Positions 1 to 8,545 of a stretch of 37,124 nucleotides of DNA are shown in pieces. This DNA comes from Thermoleophilaceae bacterium (GTDB lineage: Bacteria; Actinomycetota; Thermoleophilia; Solirubrobacterales; Thermoleophilaceae). Under the pieces are notes generated by a model that had not been told where the DNA came from, did no database searches, and was given only the letters and a program-made list of their open reading frames with translations. The stretch covers positions 1-37,124 of the forward strand of contig JAICJR010000008.1 of assembly GCA_025928345.1 (NCBI GenBank), read 5' to 3'. Both the position numbers and the translations under genes were made by a program. Within the stretch, counting starts at the first letter, position 1; each line of letters starts with the position of its first letter.

Positions 1-1
1 C

Positions 2-673
2 GACAACCTCACGCTCGCCTCGCCCGTGGAGACGTGGCACTCGCTGAAGGTCGACCACGCGCTGCTCTTCTCGAACATGTGGGTGACCCTCGAGGAGGTG
101 GCGCTCGGCCTCGCCATCGCCGTCGTGGCCGGCGTGGGCAGCGCCGTGCTCATGCACATGTTCCGGCCGCTGCGCGACGCGGCCTATCCCCTGCTCGTCG
201 CCTCGCAGGCGATCCCGATCGTGGTGCTGGCACCGCTGTTCGTGCTGGCGTTCGACTACGGCATCGGGCCGAAGCTCGCGATCGTCGCGCTGATCTGCTT
301 CTTCCCGCTCACCGTCAACGTGCTGGACGGCCTGCGCTCGGTCGACCCTGAGCTCCTCAAGCTCATGCGCACGCTCGGCTCCTCGCGCCTCGGCACGCTG
401 GTGCGCGTGGAGCTGCCCTCCTCGCTCCCGTTCTTCTTCAGCGGGCTGCGCGTGGCCGCCACCGTCTCCGTGATCGGCGCCGTGTTCGGCGAGTGGGCGG
501 GCGCCGACCGCGGCCTCGGCCGGCTCGTTCTGCTCGGCAACAACCAGCTTCAGACGCCGCGCGTGTACGCGGGCGTCGTGATCCTCACGCTCATGGCCGT
601 CGCTCTGTTCGTGCTCGTCACGCTCGCGGAGCGCGTGGCCGTCCCCTGGAACCAAGGAGAAGACCACGTATGA
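2..673 (+). CDS. ABC transporter permease, SsuC/ThiX type (5' end cut by the window)
   Basis: Integral membrane subunit of a binding-protein-dependent importer. The frame is open from base 2, and the residues before the first GTG (base 26) still look like permease sequence, so the gene starts outside the window. Several hydrophobic segments are visible. A cytoplasmic EAA-type loop (LMRTLGSSRLG...VELPSSLP) is the contact site for the ATPase and is the family hallmark. The stop overlaps the next gene as ATGA, so the permease and the binding protein are translationally coupled. Because the receptor that follows resembles ThiY, the cargo is probably a pyrimidine thiamine precursor, but nitrate/sulfonate/taurine-type permeases look the same. 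The ATPase gene is probably just upstream, out of view. Confidence 0.9.
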   Translation, partial: DNLTLASPVETWHSLKVDHALLFSNMWVTLEEVALGLAIAVVAGVGSAVLMHMFRPLRDAAYPLLVASQAIPIVVLAPLFVLAFDYGIGPKLAIVALICFFPLTVNVLDGLRSVDPELLKLMRTLGSSRLGTLVRVELPSSLPFFFSGLRVAATVSVIGAVFGEWAGADRGLGRLVLLGNNQLQTPRVYAGVVILTLMAVALFVLVTLAERVAVPWNQGEDHV

Positions 674-1692
674 CCCGTCGCCCACGCCTGCTCTCGCTCG
701 CCCTCGCCGCCGTCGCGCTGCTCGCCGCCGCGCTGCTCGGGGCAGGCTGCGGGACGAAGAAGGAGCGCACCGAGCCGAACGGCCTCGTGCCGTTCGAGCT
801 GATGCTCGACTACTTCCCCAACGCGGACCACGCGGCGATCTACGCCGCGAAGTCGCAGGGCTACTTCAAGCAGGCGGGGCTCGACCTGAAGATCCGCACT
901 CCCAACGACCCGTCGGTGCCGATCAAGCAGGCGGCGGCCGGACGCGTCGACCTCGCGATCTCCTACGAGCCGGAGCTCCTCCGCGCCCGCGACAACGGGC
1001 TAAGCGTGATCTCGGTCGGAGCGCTGGTGCAGAAGCCGCTCACCTCGATCATCTCGCTCGACAAGCCGGCGATCACGAACCCGTCGCAGCTCGCCGGCAA
1101 GACGGTGGGCACGGCCGGCATCGACTACCAGTCCGCCTACCTCAAGACGATCCTCGCGCATGCGCACGTGAACGCGGACTCCGTGAAGGAGCGCAATGTG
1201 GGCTTCAACCTCGTGCCGGCGCTCGTCTCGCACAAGGTGGACGCGATCCTCGGCGGGTACTGGAACTACGAGGCGGTTCAGCTGCGCCTCGCGAAGAAGC
1301 ACCCGCACGTGCTGCGGCTGGAGCAGGTGGGCGTGCCGAACTACAACGAGCTCGTATTCGTCGCGAACGCCGACGGGCTCGACCGCAACGGCAAGGAGAT
1401 CCGCCGCTTCCTCGGCGCGGTCGCGCGCGGGGTGAAGTTCCTGAAGCAGAACGAGTCGGCCGGCGTGGATGCGCTCCTGAAGGCGAATCCGGACCTCGAC
1501 CCGAAGCTCCAGCGCGCTTCCGTGAAGGTCACGCTGCCGTCGTTCCAGCCGCCGCCGGGCAAGTCGTTCGGCTGGCAGGATCCCGCCCAATGGGGCGCGT
1601 TCGCGAGCTGGATGCATCAGAACGGAATCCTCAAGAAGGGCGTCGCCACCGGTGCGTTCACCAACCAGCTCCTGCCCGGGCAGGGGTTGTAG
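670..1692 (+). CDS. ABC transporter substrate-binding lipoprotein, NMT1/THI5-like (ThiY-type)
   Basis: Periplasmic-type solute receptor of 340 aa, anchored as a lipoprotein. The N-terminus has arginines, a hydrophobic stretch and a lipobox ending at Cys27 (L-G-A-G-C). The mature part opens with LMLDYFPNADHAAIYAAKSQ and then has GYF..AGLDL and PNDPS, the typical start of ThiY-like receptors for formyl-aminopyrimidine thiamine precursors. I chose the ATG at 670 because it overlaps the permease stop, follows an AAGGAGA ribosome site and gives a proper signal peptide; the longer frame from 493 has no signal peptide. Substrate assignment is inference: NMT1-domain receptors also serve nitrate, sulfonates and riboflavin-like compounds. 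No thiamine riboswitch can be assessed because the operon start is missing. Confidence 0.88.
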   Translation: MTRRPRLLSLALAAVALLAAALLGAGCGTKKERTEPNGLVPFELMLDYFPNADHAAIYAAKSQGYFKQAGLDLKIRTPNDPSVPIKQAAAGRVDLAISYEPELLRARDNGLSVISVGALVQKPLTSIISLDKPAITNPSQLAGKTVGTAGIDYQSAYLKTILAHAHVNADSVKERNVGFNLVPALVSHKVDAILGGYWNYEAVQLRLAKKHPHVLRLEQVGVPNYNELVFVANADGLDRNGKEIRRFLGAVARGVKFLKQNESAGVDALLKANPDLDPKLQRASVKVTLPSFQPPPGKSFGWQDPAQWGAFASWMHQNGILKKGVATGAFTNQLLPGQGL

Positions 1693-1729
1693 GGAAGAAA
1701 TGCCCGCGCGACCGCGTCTTGCCGGTTAG

Positions 1730-2089
1730 ATGCGCAGCCTGAGGCGCAAACCGCTTCGTTCTCTCGCACTGCTGCTGATCGCCGTGCTGGTGGGCCTCGC
1801 CGTGCCAGCACTCGCGGCGCAGCACAGCCGCACGATCCCGGTCGGCGACTTCTACTTCGTCAAGGACGTAAACCACACGCCTACGGTCCACGTGCGCAAG
1901 GGCACGCTCGTGAAGTGGCACTTCGTGGGATTCGAGACCCACAACGTCACGGTCCTTCACGGCCCGGCCAAGTTCCACTCGCGCGACAAGGACCACGGCT
2001 TCTACGACCACACGGTCACGAAGCCGGGCACCTACCTGATCGAGTGCACGATCCACGGGTTCAAGATGCGGCTCGTGGTGGCCAAGTAG
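1730..2089 (+). CDS. Secreted cupredoxin (plastocyanin/azurin-like blue copper protein)
   Basis: Small exported protein of 119 aa with an N-terminal signal peptide (basic start, hydrophobic run from about 11 to 29, AxA-type end near Ala30). The mature domain has the type 1 copper ligand set of cupredoxins: His71 in F-E-T-H-N-V, then Cys106, His109 and Met113 in the C-terminal C-T-I-H-G-F-K-M loop. Length and spacing fit a single plastocyanin-like domain. Likely role is electron transfer or copper binding outside the membrane; no redox partner is adjacent. It stands alone between the importer and the LolD/FtsX operon, 37 bp after the receptor gene, with no clear ribosome site before the ATG. 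Confidence 0.85.
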   Translation: MRSLRRKPLRSLALLLIAVLVGLAVPALAAQHSRTIPVGDFYFVKDVNHTPTVHVRKGTLVKWHFVGFETHNVTVLHGPAKFHSRDKDHGFYDHTVTKPGTYLIECTIHGFKMRLVVAK

Positions 2090-2091
2090 CG

Positions 2092-2112
2092 GGCTTCCTA
2101 GCCTAGGAAGCC
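2092..2112 (+). promoter_or_regulatory. Perfect 9-bp hairpin abutting the next start codon
   Basis: GGCTTCCTA-gcc-TAGGAAGCC lies directly between the cupredoxin stop (2089) and the GTG start at 2113. It could end the cupredoxin transcript, although there is no T-run after it. It could also control translation of the ABC ATPase, because the only purine-rich ribosome-site-like stretch (AGGAAG) is inside its 3' arm. Confidence 0.5.
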
Positions 2113-2778
2113 GTGCGCCTTGTCACGGCCACAGGGCTTGTCAAGTCATACGGGAGCGGCCGCGCCGCGCGGCGGGTGCTCGACGGCGCGGATCTCGAGG
2201 TTCATGCGGGAGAGCTCGTGGCGATCGTCGGCCCGTCCGGCTGCGGCAAGTCCACGCTGCTCCACCTGCTCGGCGGGCTCGACCTCCCGGACGAGGGCAG
2301 CGTCGAGCTGGGCGGCCGGCGGCTCGAGCGCGAGACGGCGCGCGGACTCACGGAGCTGCGGCGCGACTACGTGGGCTTCGTCTTTCAGTTCTTCCACCTG
2401 ATCCCTGAGCTCACCGGTGAGGAGAACGTGCTGCTGCCGGCGCGCCTTGCGGCAGACCGCCGTGCTGCGACGCGCCGGGGACGGAAGCTGATCGCCGACC
2501 TGGGACTCAGCGAGGCGGCGCGGCGGCGGCCCGGTGAGCTTTCCGGCGGTGAGCAGCAGCGCCTCTCGATCGCGCGTGCGCTGGTGAACGATCCGCGCGT
2601 GCTACTCGCGGACGAGCCGACGGGCAACTTGGACGAGGAGTCGGGGCATCACGTGCTCGGGCTGCTGCGCTCGCTGGCCTCCGGTGAGCGCGCCGTGGTG
2701 CTGGTGACGCACGACGCCGAGGCGGCGCGAATCGCGGACCGCGTGCTGCGGGTGCAGCGAGGGCGGCTCGAGGAATGA
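2113..2778 (+). CDS. ABC transporter ATP-binding protein, LolD/MacB type
   Basis: Cytoplasmic ATPase of 221 aa. Visible motifs: Walker A GPSGCGKST at residues 40-48, signature LSGGEQQR at 143-150, Walker B VLLADE ending at Glu168 followed by P-T-G-N-L-D, and the switch His200 in VLVTHD. The ADEPTGNLD run is typical of the LolD/MacB/FtsE branch, whose partners are FtsX-fold permeases rather than classic importers. The partner follows at once and overlaps by four bases (ATGA). The start GTG sits directly after a hairpin. Likely function is driving a mechanotransmission-type transporter that moves lipids, lipoproteins or peptides or controls envelope enzymes; the substrate cannot be told from sequence. 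Confidence 0.93.
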   Translation: MRLVTATGLVKSYGSGRAARRVLDGADLEVHAGELVAIVGPSGCGKSTLLHLLGGLDLPDEGSVELGGRRLERETARGLTELRRDYVGFVFQFFHLIPELTGEENVLLPARLAADRRAATRRGRKLIADLGLSEAARRRPGELSGGEQQRLSIARALVNDPRVLLADEPTGNLDEESGHHVLGLLRSLASGERAVVLVTHDAEAARIADRVLRVQRGRLEE

Positions 2779-5027
2779 CGTTGCCGGGTGGGCTCACGGC
2801 CTCTGTGAGGCGGCTGCGTGTCCACCCCGGGCGCACGCTGATCGCCGCGCTTGGGATCGCCGCCGCGGCTGCGATGCTCGGCGCGGCCGTGACGGTGGCC
2901 TACGGGCTGCACACGGGCTTCGACCGCTCCGCTCGCCGCGCTGACCTCCCGGACGTGATCGCGCGCTTCGACGACCAGCCGCAGCAGCGGGTGGACGCCC
3001 GGCTGCGCACGCTTCCCAACCTCCGGGCGCGCTCGTACCGGCGCGAGTTCACCGGCGTGCCGCTCGACGCGAATGGGCACGCGTCGCAGAACGGCGTGCT
3101 CCAAGCGGTCGGCGGCGGGCGCCGTGGCTACGCGATCGTCGCCGGGCGCGACCTGCGCCGGCCGGACGAAGCCGTGGGCGAGCGCGGCGTGGCGCGTGAG
3201 TGGAACATCAGCGTCGGTCAGCGGATCGGGATCGGCAACGCCCGCCTGCGCGTGGTGGGCGTGGCGGTGTCGCCGGACAACGTGGCGTTCCCGCTGGCGA
3301 AGGGGCCGCGGGTGTACGTGAGCCAGTCTGCTCTCAGTCCGCGCATCGGCACGCGCGTGAACATCGCGCTGATCTGGCTCAACGATCCGAGCCTGCTCGA
3401 CCAGACGCTCACCCAGGCGCGCGCGGCGAGCTTCGGCGTCGGCGGGCTGCGCTTTCTCACGCGCGCCGGCGTGCGCACGACGATCGACCAGGCGGCCGGG
3501 ATCGTGATCGCGCTGCTCGTGGCGTTCTCCGTCGTCGCGCTCTGCTCCGCGGGCGTGATGTTGATGGCGTCGGCGCAGGCCGAGGTGGAGCGCAGGCTTC
3601 AGGGAATCGGCGTGATGCGCGCCATCGGCTTCAGCCCACGCGCGGTTGTTGGCCAGCACGTGCTGGACGCGGGCGTGCTCGCGCTGCCGGCGGGCGCAGC
3701 CGGTATCGCGGCGGGCGCGCTGGTGGCGTCGCGACCGTCCGCCAACCTGCTCGAGAGCATCAACGAGCTGCCGCCCGGCGCCGCTCTGCTCGGGCCGCTC
3801 GCGCTTGCGCTGCTGCTCGTTGTGTTGCTCGTGGCCGGGTCCGCTGCGCTGCCCGCGTGGCGGGCCGCGCGCCGTCCGGTGGTGAGCGTGCTCCGCCGCG
3901 GCGAGCTCGCACCTGTGTCACGGGCGTCGCGCTTCCCGGCCGGCTTCCTCGGCATGGGCATGCGGCTGACGGCCGCGCGGCGCGGCCGGGCTTTCGCCAC
4001 CGTCGCCGTGCTCACGATCTCCGCGGCCGTCGTGCTCGCGATGCTCGGCATGGCCACGCTGCTGAACGGCCTGCGCAACGACCCGGGGCTCGTGGGCAAG
4101 CGCTACCAGCTCACGGTCAACGCCCCGGCATCTGAGGTGGCCGCGATCCGGCGGGTGCCGGGCGTGCAGGCGGCGGCGCCACGCTACGTGTTGTTCGCTG
4201 CGGACTCCTTTCTGCTCGGCGAGAGCCTGAAGGTGGTCGCCTACCCGGGGGACCACACCCCTTTCGAGGATCCGCCGCTCGCCTCCGGGAGGCGGCTGCG
4301 TTCGAACGGCGAGGCCGAGGTGGGCACGGGCATCGCGGACGCGCTCGGGGTGCGTCCGGGCAGCGAGCTGGCGATCGAGCTGCCGAGCGGGCGCGAGGTC
4401 CGCTTCCGCGTGACCGGCCTCGTGCGCGCGTTCGACAACGATGGCCGAGTGGTCTACACGCGGCCCGCGCGGCTGCTGGCGGCGGACCCGTCGCTCACCG
4501 GCGAGATCGCCGTGAAGCTCGCGCCGGGAGCGGACCAGCGGGCGGTGGCACGGCGGCTGTTCGCCGGCGGCCATCCCGCGCAGCGCATCACCGGGGGCAC
4601 GACTCGCAACGCGTCGTTCCTCTCCGTGCTCGCGGCGCTGCTGCGCGCCGTGGCGCTCGTGGACGGGCTCGTGTGCCTCTACATCCTGGTGCAGGCGCTG
4701 GCGCTGACCGCGCGCGAGCGGCGCTCCACGATCGCCGTGCTGCGCGCCTCGGGGGCGGGCCGGCGTGAGGTACTGCTGGTGCTCGCCGGCGCGGCGCTCG
4801 TCGTGGTGCTGGCGGCAGCGCCGGCCGCGGTGCTGCTCGAGCTGGCGGTGCTCGGGCCGGCTGTGAGTCACCTCGCGGCGAGCTACGTGTCGCTGCCGCT
4901 GCACGCTCGCGCAGGCCAGGTGGCGATCGTGGTGGGAGCGCTGCTCGTTCTCGCGGTCGCGGCGGCGGCGCTCGCGGGGCGGCGGCTCCAGCGCGAGCCG
5001 GTGGTGGCGGGACTGAGAAGCGACTGA
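2775..5027 (+). CDS. FtsX-like ABC transporter permease, duplicated type (750 aa)
   Basis: Large membrane protein paired with the ATPase in front. It has a first membrane helix near residues 19-41, a long extracytoplasmic domain, and a cluster of three helices around 235-360. A second copy of the same plan follows: a helix near 400-425, another outer domain, and three C-terminal helices around 615-740. This two-times-four-helix layout is the doubled FtsX/MacB_PCD architecture of one-polypeptide permeases, so no second permease gene is needed. Outer domains are Arg/Asp-rich and not recognisable by eye. The stop is followed one base later by the GTG of the metallophosphoesterase, indicating one operon. 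Substrate unknown. Confidence 0.88.
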   Translation: MTLPGGLTASVRRLRVHPGRTLIAALGIAAAAAMLGAAVTVAYGLHTGFDRSARRADLPDVIARFDDQPQQRVDARLRTLPNLRARSYRREFTGVPLDANGHASQNGVLQAVGGGRRGYAIVAGRDLRRPDEAVGERGVAREWNISVGQRIGIGNARLRVVGVAVSPDNVAFPLAKGPRVYVSQSALSPRIGTRVNIALIWLNDPSLLDQTLTQARAASFGVGGLRFLTRAGVRTTIDQAAGIVIALLVAFSVVALCSAGVMLMASAQAEVERRLQGIGVMRAIGFSPRAVVGQHVLDAGVLALPAGAAGIAAGALVASRPSANLLESINELPPGAALLGPLALALLLVVLLVAGSAALPAWRAARRPVVSVLRRGELAPVSRASRFPAGFLGMGMRLTAARRGRAFATVAVLTISAAVVLAMLGMATLLNGLRNDPGLVGKRYQLTVNAPASEVAAIRRVPGVQAAAPRYVLFAADSFLLGESLKVVAYPGDHTPFEDPPLASGRRLRSNGEAEVGTGIADALGVRPGSELAIELPSGREVRFRVTGLVRAFDNDGRVVYTRPARLLAADPSLTGEIAVKLAPGADQRAVARRLFAGGHPAQRITGGTTRNASFLSVLAALLRAVALVDGLVCLYILVQALALTARERRSTIAVLRASGAGRREVLLVLAGAALVVVLAAAPAAVLLELAVLGPAVSHLAASYVSLPLHARAGQVAIVVGALLVLAVAAAALAGRRLQREPVVAGLRSD

Positions 5028-5028
5028 G

Positions 5029-6456
5029 GTGAGGCGCGTGCTCGCACTTCTGCTGGTCGCCGCCGCGGCGGTGGCGGGCTGCGGCAGCTCGGGCGCCAGC
5101 GACTCCACGCTGCACTCGACCTGGATCGATCCGCACCACAGCGGGCAACTCGAGCGCGGTCCCGGCGAGCCGTTCGTGGAGCGCACCGAGCTCGCCCGGC
5201 GCTCGCGGCCGGTGCGACAGCTCGCGCTGTTCGCGCAGTTCACCGACGCTCACGTGCGCGACGAGGAGTCGCCCGCCCGCGTGCCGTTCCTCGACCGCTA
5301 CGGCGGCGCGTTCAGCTCCACCTTCCGGCCGCAGGAGGCGCTCTCGCCCCAGGTGCTTACCGCGACCGTTCGGGCGATCGACGCGCTGCGTCCGCAGGCG
5401 GTTGTCGAGACGGGCGACCTGATCGACAACGACCAGTTCAACGAGCTCACCCAGGCGCTTGCGATCCTGCACGGCGGCGAGGTCGATCCGAACAGCGGCG
5501 CGCCCGGCTACTCGGGCGTGCAGAGCCGCTCAAGTCCCGACCCTCTCTACTACCGCCCGGATGTGGACGCGCCGCGGCATCTCGGACTGCTCGCTGCCGC
5601 CGAGCGCCACTTCCGCTCGCCGGGGCTGAAGGCGCCGTGGTACCCGGTGGTGGGCAATCACGACCTGCTCGTGCAGGGAGAGGTGGCCCCCACGGCCGCG
5701 CTCAACGCGGTGGCCACCGGCTCGCGGCGGGTGGTGCAGCTCGACCCGTCCGTTCGCGTGTCGGCCGCCGACGAGCGCTTCGCCGCCGCGGAGGTGGCGC
5801 ACCTGCTTGCGAACGGGCTCCCCGGCCGCACTGCGTACACGCCCCCGGATCCACGGCGCCGCCTGCTGCAGCCGCCCGAGCTGCTCGCGCGGCTGCGCGC
5901 CGCCAGTGCCGCCGGTGGCTCGGGGCCGCTGCTCAGGTACTCGTTCGACATCGGGCCGGATCTGCGCGCGATCGTGCTCGACACCGTCCGCCGCGACCAG
6001 GGTTCCGGCGGCATCATCTCGCCCGTTCAGGTGGCGTGGCTGCGCAGCCAGCTCGCGAGCGCCGGCCGGCGCTGGGTGGTGGTTTTCTCGCACCAGGCGC
6101 TCACCACGTTCCCCGAGGCCCAGCCGGCGCTGGCGCTGCTCGACCATGACCCTCACGTGATCGCCACCATCGCGGGCAACAGCCATCGCAATCGCATCGA
6201 GGCGCGGCGCACTCCCGCGGGCGGCTACTGGGTGATCACCACGTCGTCGCTTGCGGACTACCCGCAGCAGGCGCGCGCCTTCCGGCTCGTTCAGACCGCG
6301 GATGGTCGCGTGGCACTCGAGACCTGGATGATCGATCACGACGGCGGCGACATGGCGGGGGTGGCGCGGGAGCTCTCCTACCTCGACGTGCAGGGCGGTC
6401 GGCCGAACGGCTTCGCCGGCGCGCGCTCGGACCGCAACGCGATCCTCTTCCGCTGA
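5029..6456 (+). CDS. Lipoprotein metallophosphoesterase
   Basis: 475-aa calcineurin-like phosphoesterase predicted to sit outside the membrane on a lipid anchor: hydrophobic N-terminus with lipobox V-A-G-Cys18. The metal-binding motifs occur in order: Asp73-x-His75 (FTDAHV), Gly129-Asp130 (ETGDLIDN), Gly-Asn210-His211-Asp (VVGNHDL), His355 (FSHQ) and His386 (AGNSHRN, where many members have GHxH). The two-metal site is therefore complete. Substrate is unknown; relatives cleave phosphomonoesters, phosphodiesters or nucleotides. It is translationally coupled to the FtsX-type transporter, one base apart, which suggests a joint envelope function. The GTG at 5038 is an alternative start three codons in. 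Confidence 0.85.
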   Translation: MRRVLALLLVAAAAVAGCGSSGASDSTLHSTWIDPHHSGQLERGPGEPFVERTELARRSRPVRQLALFAQFTDAHVRDEESPARVPFLDRYGGAFSSTFRPQEALSPQVLTATVRAIDALRPQAVVETGDLIDNDQFNELTQALAILHGGEVDPNSGAPGYSGVQSRSSPDPLYYRPDVDAPRHLGLLAAAERHFRSPGLKAPWYPVVGNHDLLVQGEVAPTAALNAVATGSRRVVQLDPSVRVSAADERFAAAEVAHLLANGLPGRTAYTPPDPRRRLLQPPELLARLRAASAAGGSGPLLRYSFDIGPDLRAIVLDTVRRDQGSGGIISPVQVAWLRSQLASAGRRWVVVFSHQALTTFPEAQPALALLDHDPHVIATIAGNSHRNRIEARRTPAGGYWVITTSSLADYPQQARAFRLVQTADGRVALETWMIDHDGGDMAGVARELSYLDVQGGRPNGFAGARSDRNAILFR

Positions 6457-6497
6457 TATCGCTGGTATCGCCCGGCGGTGCGTGGGTACAACCGGGA

Positions 6498-6884
6498 ATG
6501 ACAGCGGAGACTTCACGATCAGATGACGAGGGATCTGTCCGCACGGCGCTCGAGAACGCGATCGTCGGCCTCTTCAAGAAGCACTACGGACGCGGCCCGA
6601 GCGCAGCGCGGGCCTGGGTGCTCGACGAGTACGTGTTCGTCGCGCTCGAGGAGGGACTTACGCGCGGCGAGGAGACGCTCCTCCACTCCGGCAAGGAGGA
6701 CGAGATCCGGAAGTTCAGGCTGGAGTACGAGGACGCGGTGGCGGAAGAGGCCAAGCAGCTCGTCGCCGACATCACGGGGCGGCACGTCCTCGACTACCAC
6801 AGCCAGATCGTGTTCCATCCGGTGCGTTCGTTCGAGATATTCGTGCTCGAACGCCAGGGATCCCCGGAGACCGATTCGGGCTAA
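6498..6884 (+). CDS. DUF2294 (YbcI-like) protein
   Basis: 128-aa soluble protein matching my recollection of the DUF2294/YbcI family: a helical start (ALENAIVGLFKKHYGRGPSA), a central strand region (RAWVLDEYVFVALEEGLTRGE) and an end containing LVADITGRHVLDYHSQI. No enzyme motif or membrane segment is visible, and the family function is unknown. It follows the phosphoesterase by 41 bp and is probably separately expressed. No good ribosome site precedes the ATG at 6498; a TACAAC sequence 11 bases upstream may be a promoter for a near-leaderless transcript. Family assignment is from pattern memory. Confidence 0.72.
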   Translation: MTAETSRSDDEGSVRTALENAIVGLFKKHYGRGPSAARAWVLDEYVFVALEEGLTRGEETLLHSGKEDEIRKFRLEYEDAVAEEAKQLVADITGRHVLDYHSQIVFHPVRSFEIFVLERQGSPETDSG

Positions 6885-6926
6885 CGGTCTTCGGGCGCCG
6901 CGAGCCGGTCCAGCTCCGCGACGACC

Positions 6927-7469
6927 TTAACGCGGCGTATACGCGAGGTGGACCACGCCACTGTCGTATGCCTCGGTTTGCGAGAGCTCGAGCTTCAGCG
7001 AGGAGCCTTCCTTGAACAGCCGCTGGCCCGCGCCGAGCACGACCGGGAAGGTGAAGAGGTGCAGCCCGCCCACGAGGCCGTCCGCGAGCATCGCCCGCAC
7101 AAGGGTGCCGCTGCCGCTCACGTAGATGTCGCCGTCCACCTCGTCCTTCAGCGAGCGGATCCTCTCGGCGCTGTAGGGGCCGAGAATGGTGCTGTTGTTC
7201 CAGTCCGCGCTGTCGAGCGTGCCGGACACCACGTACTTCGGCGTCTCGTTGAAGAAGGGAGCGCCGGGGTCGTCCTCGGCGGTGCGTCCGGACCAGGCGG
7301 GCGCGAACTGCTCGTAGGTGCGGCGGCCGAGCAGGATCCCCTTGCAGCCGGACATCATCCCTCCGATCGCCTCGCCCATCTTGGGGTCGAACGGGTAGTC
7401 GATCGTCCAGCGCGGATCCTCGAACACGCCGTCGAGGCTGATGAACTCGTGTACCAAGATCCTGCCCAT
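6927..7469 (-). CDS. Dihydrofolate reductase-family protein (RibD C-terminal fold)
   Basis: 180-aa cytoplasmic oxidoreductase-like protein. Recognisable family blocks: MGRILVHEFISLDGVFEDP at the start, ILLGRRTYEQFAPAW, KYVVSGTL, DIYVSGSGTLVRAML, and GGLHLFTFPVVLGAGQRLF. These are the strand and nucleotide-binding turns of the RibD_C/DHFR fold, with the G-S-G-T loop expected to bind NADPH phosphate. Such stand-alone proteins are common in actinobacteria, and their substrates are mostly unknown; true folate reduction is unlikely. The ATG at 7469 is preceded by a strong AAGGAGA site (7475-7481). It diverges from the kinase gene at 7557 and faces the DUF2294 gene. Confidence 0.87.
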   Translation of the reverse strand: MGRILVHEFISLDGVFEDPRWTIDYPFDPKMGEAIGGMMSGCKGILLGRRTYEQFAPAWSGRTAEDDPGAPFFNETPKYVVSGTLDSADWNNSTILGPYSAERIRSLKDEVDGDIYVSGSGTLVRAMLADGLVGGLHLFTFPVVLGAGQRLFKEGSSLKLELSQTEAYDSGVVHLAYTPR

Positions 7470-7556
7470 CGCTTTCTCCTTAGCCGCTCAAGGTTGAAGT
7501 GCTTGCACCGTAGACCGTCCCTGATCTCGCGAATCATCGGTTGACACACTCCAGTC

Positions 7557-8057
7557 GTGCGAGTGCTGCTTCTCACTGGCCCACCGGGTGCTGGCAAGAC
7601 GGCGGTCCTCACGGCGTTGATGGGTCTGCTCGAAGCAGACGACGTCAGCTACGCGGCGCTGGAAGTGGAGGCGCTGTCCCTTGTGCACCCCTGGCCGGAT
7701 GACGACGCCGCGTTCGCGCACCTCGAGTTCGTCGCCAACTCGTTCCACAGCCGCGGCTATCCGCTGCTGCTGGTGAGCGCGACCATCGAGGACGACAACT
7801 ACCTGCGCCGGGTGCTCGACTCGCTCCCGCCAGGCGACGTCTTCTTCGTCCGACTCGAGGCGCCACCGGAACTGCTGCGCGAGCGGCTCATGCAGCGCGA
7901 ACCGCCGGACTGGGTGGGACTTCCGCGCCTGCTTGACGCGGCTGGCGAGGTCGCACTGTCAAACGCCTCGCTGCCGGGCGTCGATCTCGTCCTCAGCACT
8001 GTCGATGCCGACGAGCGCGAAGTCGCAGCGGCCATCCGCGACGCCATCGCCGCATGA
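7557..8057 (+). CDS. P-loop nucleotide kinase-like protein
   Basis: 166-aa protein with an N-terminal Walker A loop (L-T-G-P-P-G-A-G-K-T, residues 6-15) and a kinase-like LID stretch LRERLMQREPPDW about residues 104-116. Together these resemble small-molecule kinases of the adenylate/shikimate/gluconate superfamily. The substrate cannot be assigned. The end overlaps the GNAT gene as ATGA, so the two are co-translated. A small kinase beside an acetyltransferase is often seen in resistance-like or metabolite-modification pairs, but I have no direct support for that here. Start GTG at 7557 lacks a clear ribosome site, and no other start precedes the Walker loop. Confidence 0.75.
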   Translation: MRVLLLTGPPGAGKTAVLTALMGLLEADDVSYAALEVEALSLVHPWPDDDAAFAHLEFVANSFHSRGYPLLLVSATIEDDNYLRRVLDSLPPGDVFFVRLEAPPELLRERLMQREPPDWVGLPRLLDAAGEVALSNASLPGVDLVLSTVDADEREVAAAIRDAIAA

Positions 8058-8545
8058 CCCTGATCCTCGAAACCGAGCGGCTCAGGTTTCGCCAGCTTCA
8101 GCCCGATGACCTTGGCGAGCTCGCTGCCATGGTTGGAGACGAGGAGCAGATGCGCTTCTATCCGGCCATTCGGAGTCACGCGGAAACGTCCGCCTGGCTG
8201 GACCGCCACCTCGCTCTCTACGAGGAGCACGAATACGGGTTCTGGTGCATCGAGCTCGGCGGTGCCTTCGCCGGCTACTGCGGGATCCGGCCGCTGGAGC
8301 TCGACGGTGCCACCGAGACGGAGATCGGGTGGCACATCCACAAGCGGTTTTGGAACATGGGCGTCGCGACCGAGGCCGCGGGCGCGGTCCTGGAGCTGGC
8401 CCGCGGGCGCTTCGCCGTGCCCTATGTGGTGGCTCTGATCAATCCGGACCACCTGGCCTCGCGTCGCGTAGCGGAGAAGATCGGCCTGCGCGCCACGAGG
8501 ACTACGGTCTTCGAGGGCGACCCGTACGTGGTCTACATCAGGTAG
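8054..8545 (+). CDS. GNAT acetyltransferase, RimJ/RimL type
   Basis: 163-aa acetyl-CoA-dependent N-acetyltransferase. It starts with the canonical LILETERLRFRQLQPDDLGE strand-helix. Further blocks are GYCGIRPLELDGATETEIGW (strands 3-4), HIHKRFWNMGVATEA (the pyrophosphate-binding loop, with N-M-G-V-A in place of the usual GxGxA) and ALINPDHLASRRVAEKIGLR (motif B). These define the Acetyltransf_3 branch that modifies protein N-termini, antibiotics or small amines. It is coupled to the kinase before it. Its last 13 bases overlap the end of the glycosylase gene on the other strand, a convergent overlap. Confidence 0.88.
   Translation: MTLILETERLRFRQLQPDDLGELAAMVGDEEQMRFYPAIRSHAETSAWLDRHLALYEEHEYGFWCIELGGAFAGYCGIRPLELDGATETEIGWHIHKRFWNMGVATEAAGAVLELARGRFAVPYVVALINPDHLASRRVAEKIGLRATRTTVFEGDPYVVYIR

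Noticed and set aside
7541-7546. Perfect TTGACA before the P-loop kinase gene
   Set aside because: The matching -10 position falls inside the coding region (after 7563) with no TATAAT-like sequence, so it cannot serve the GTG at 7557.
7557-8545. Kinase plus GNAT pair as a toxin-antitoxin or antibiotic-resistance module
   Set aside because: Neither protein shows a motif specific to those systems; the four-base overlap alone is ordinary operon coupling.
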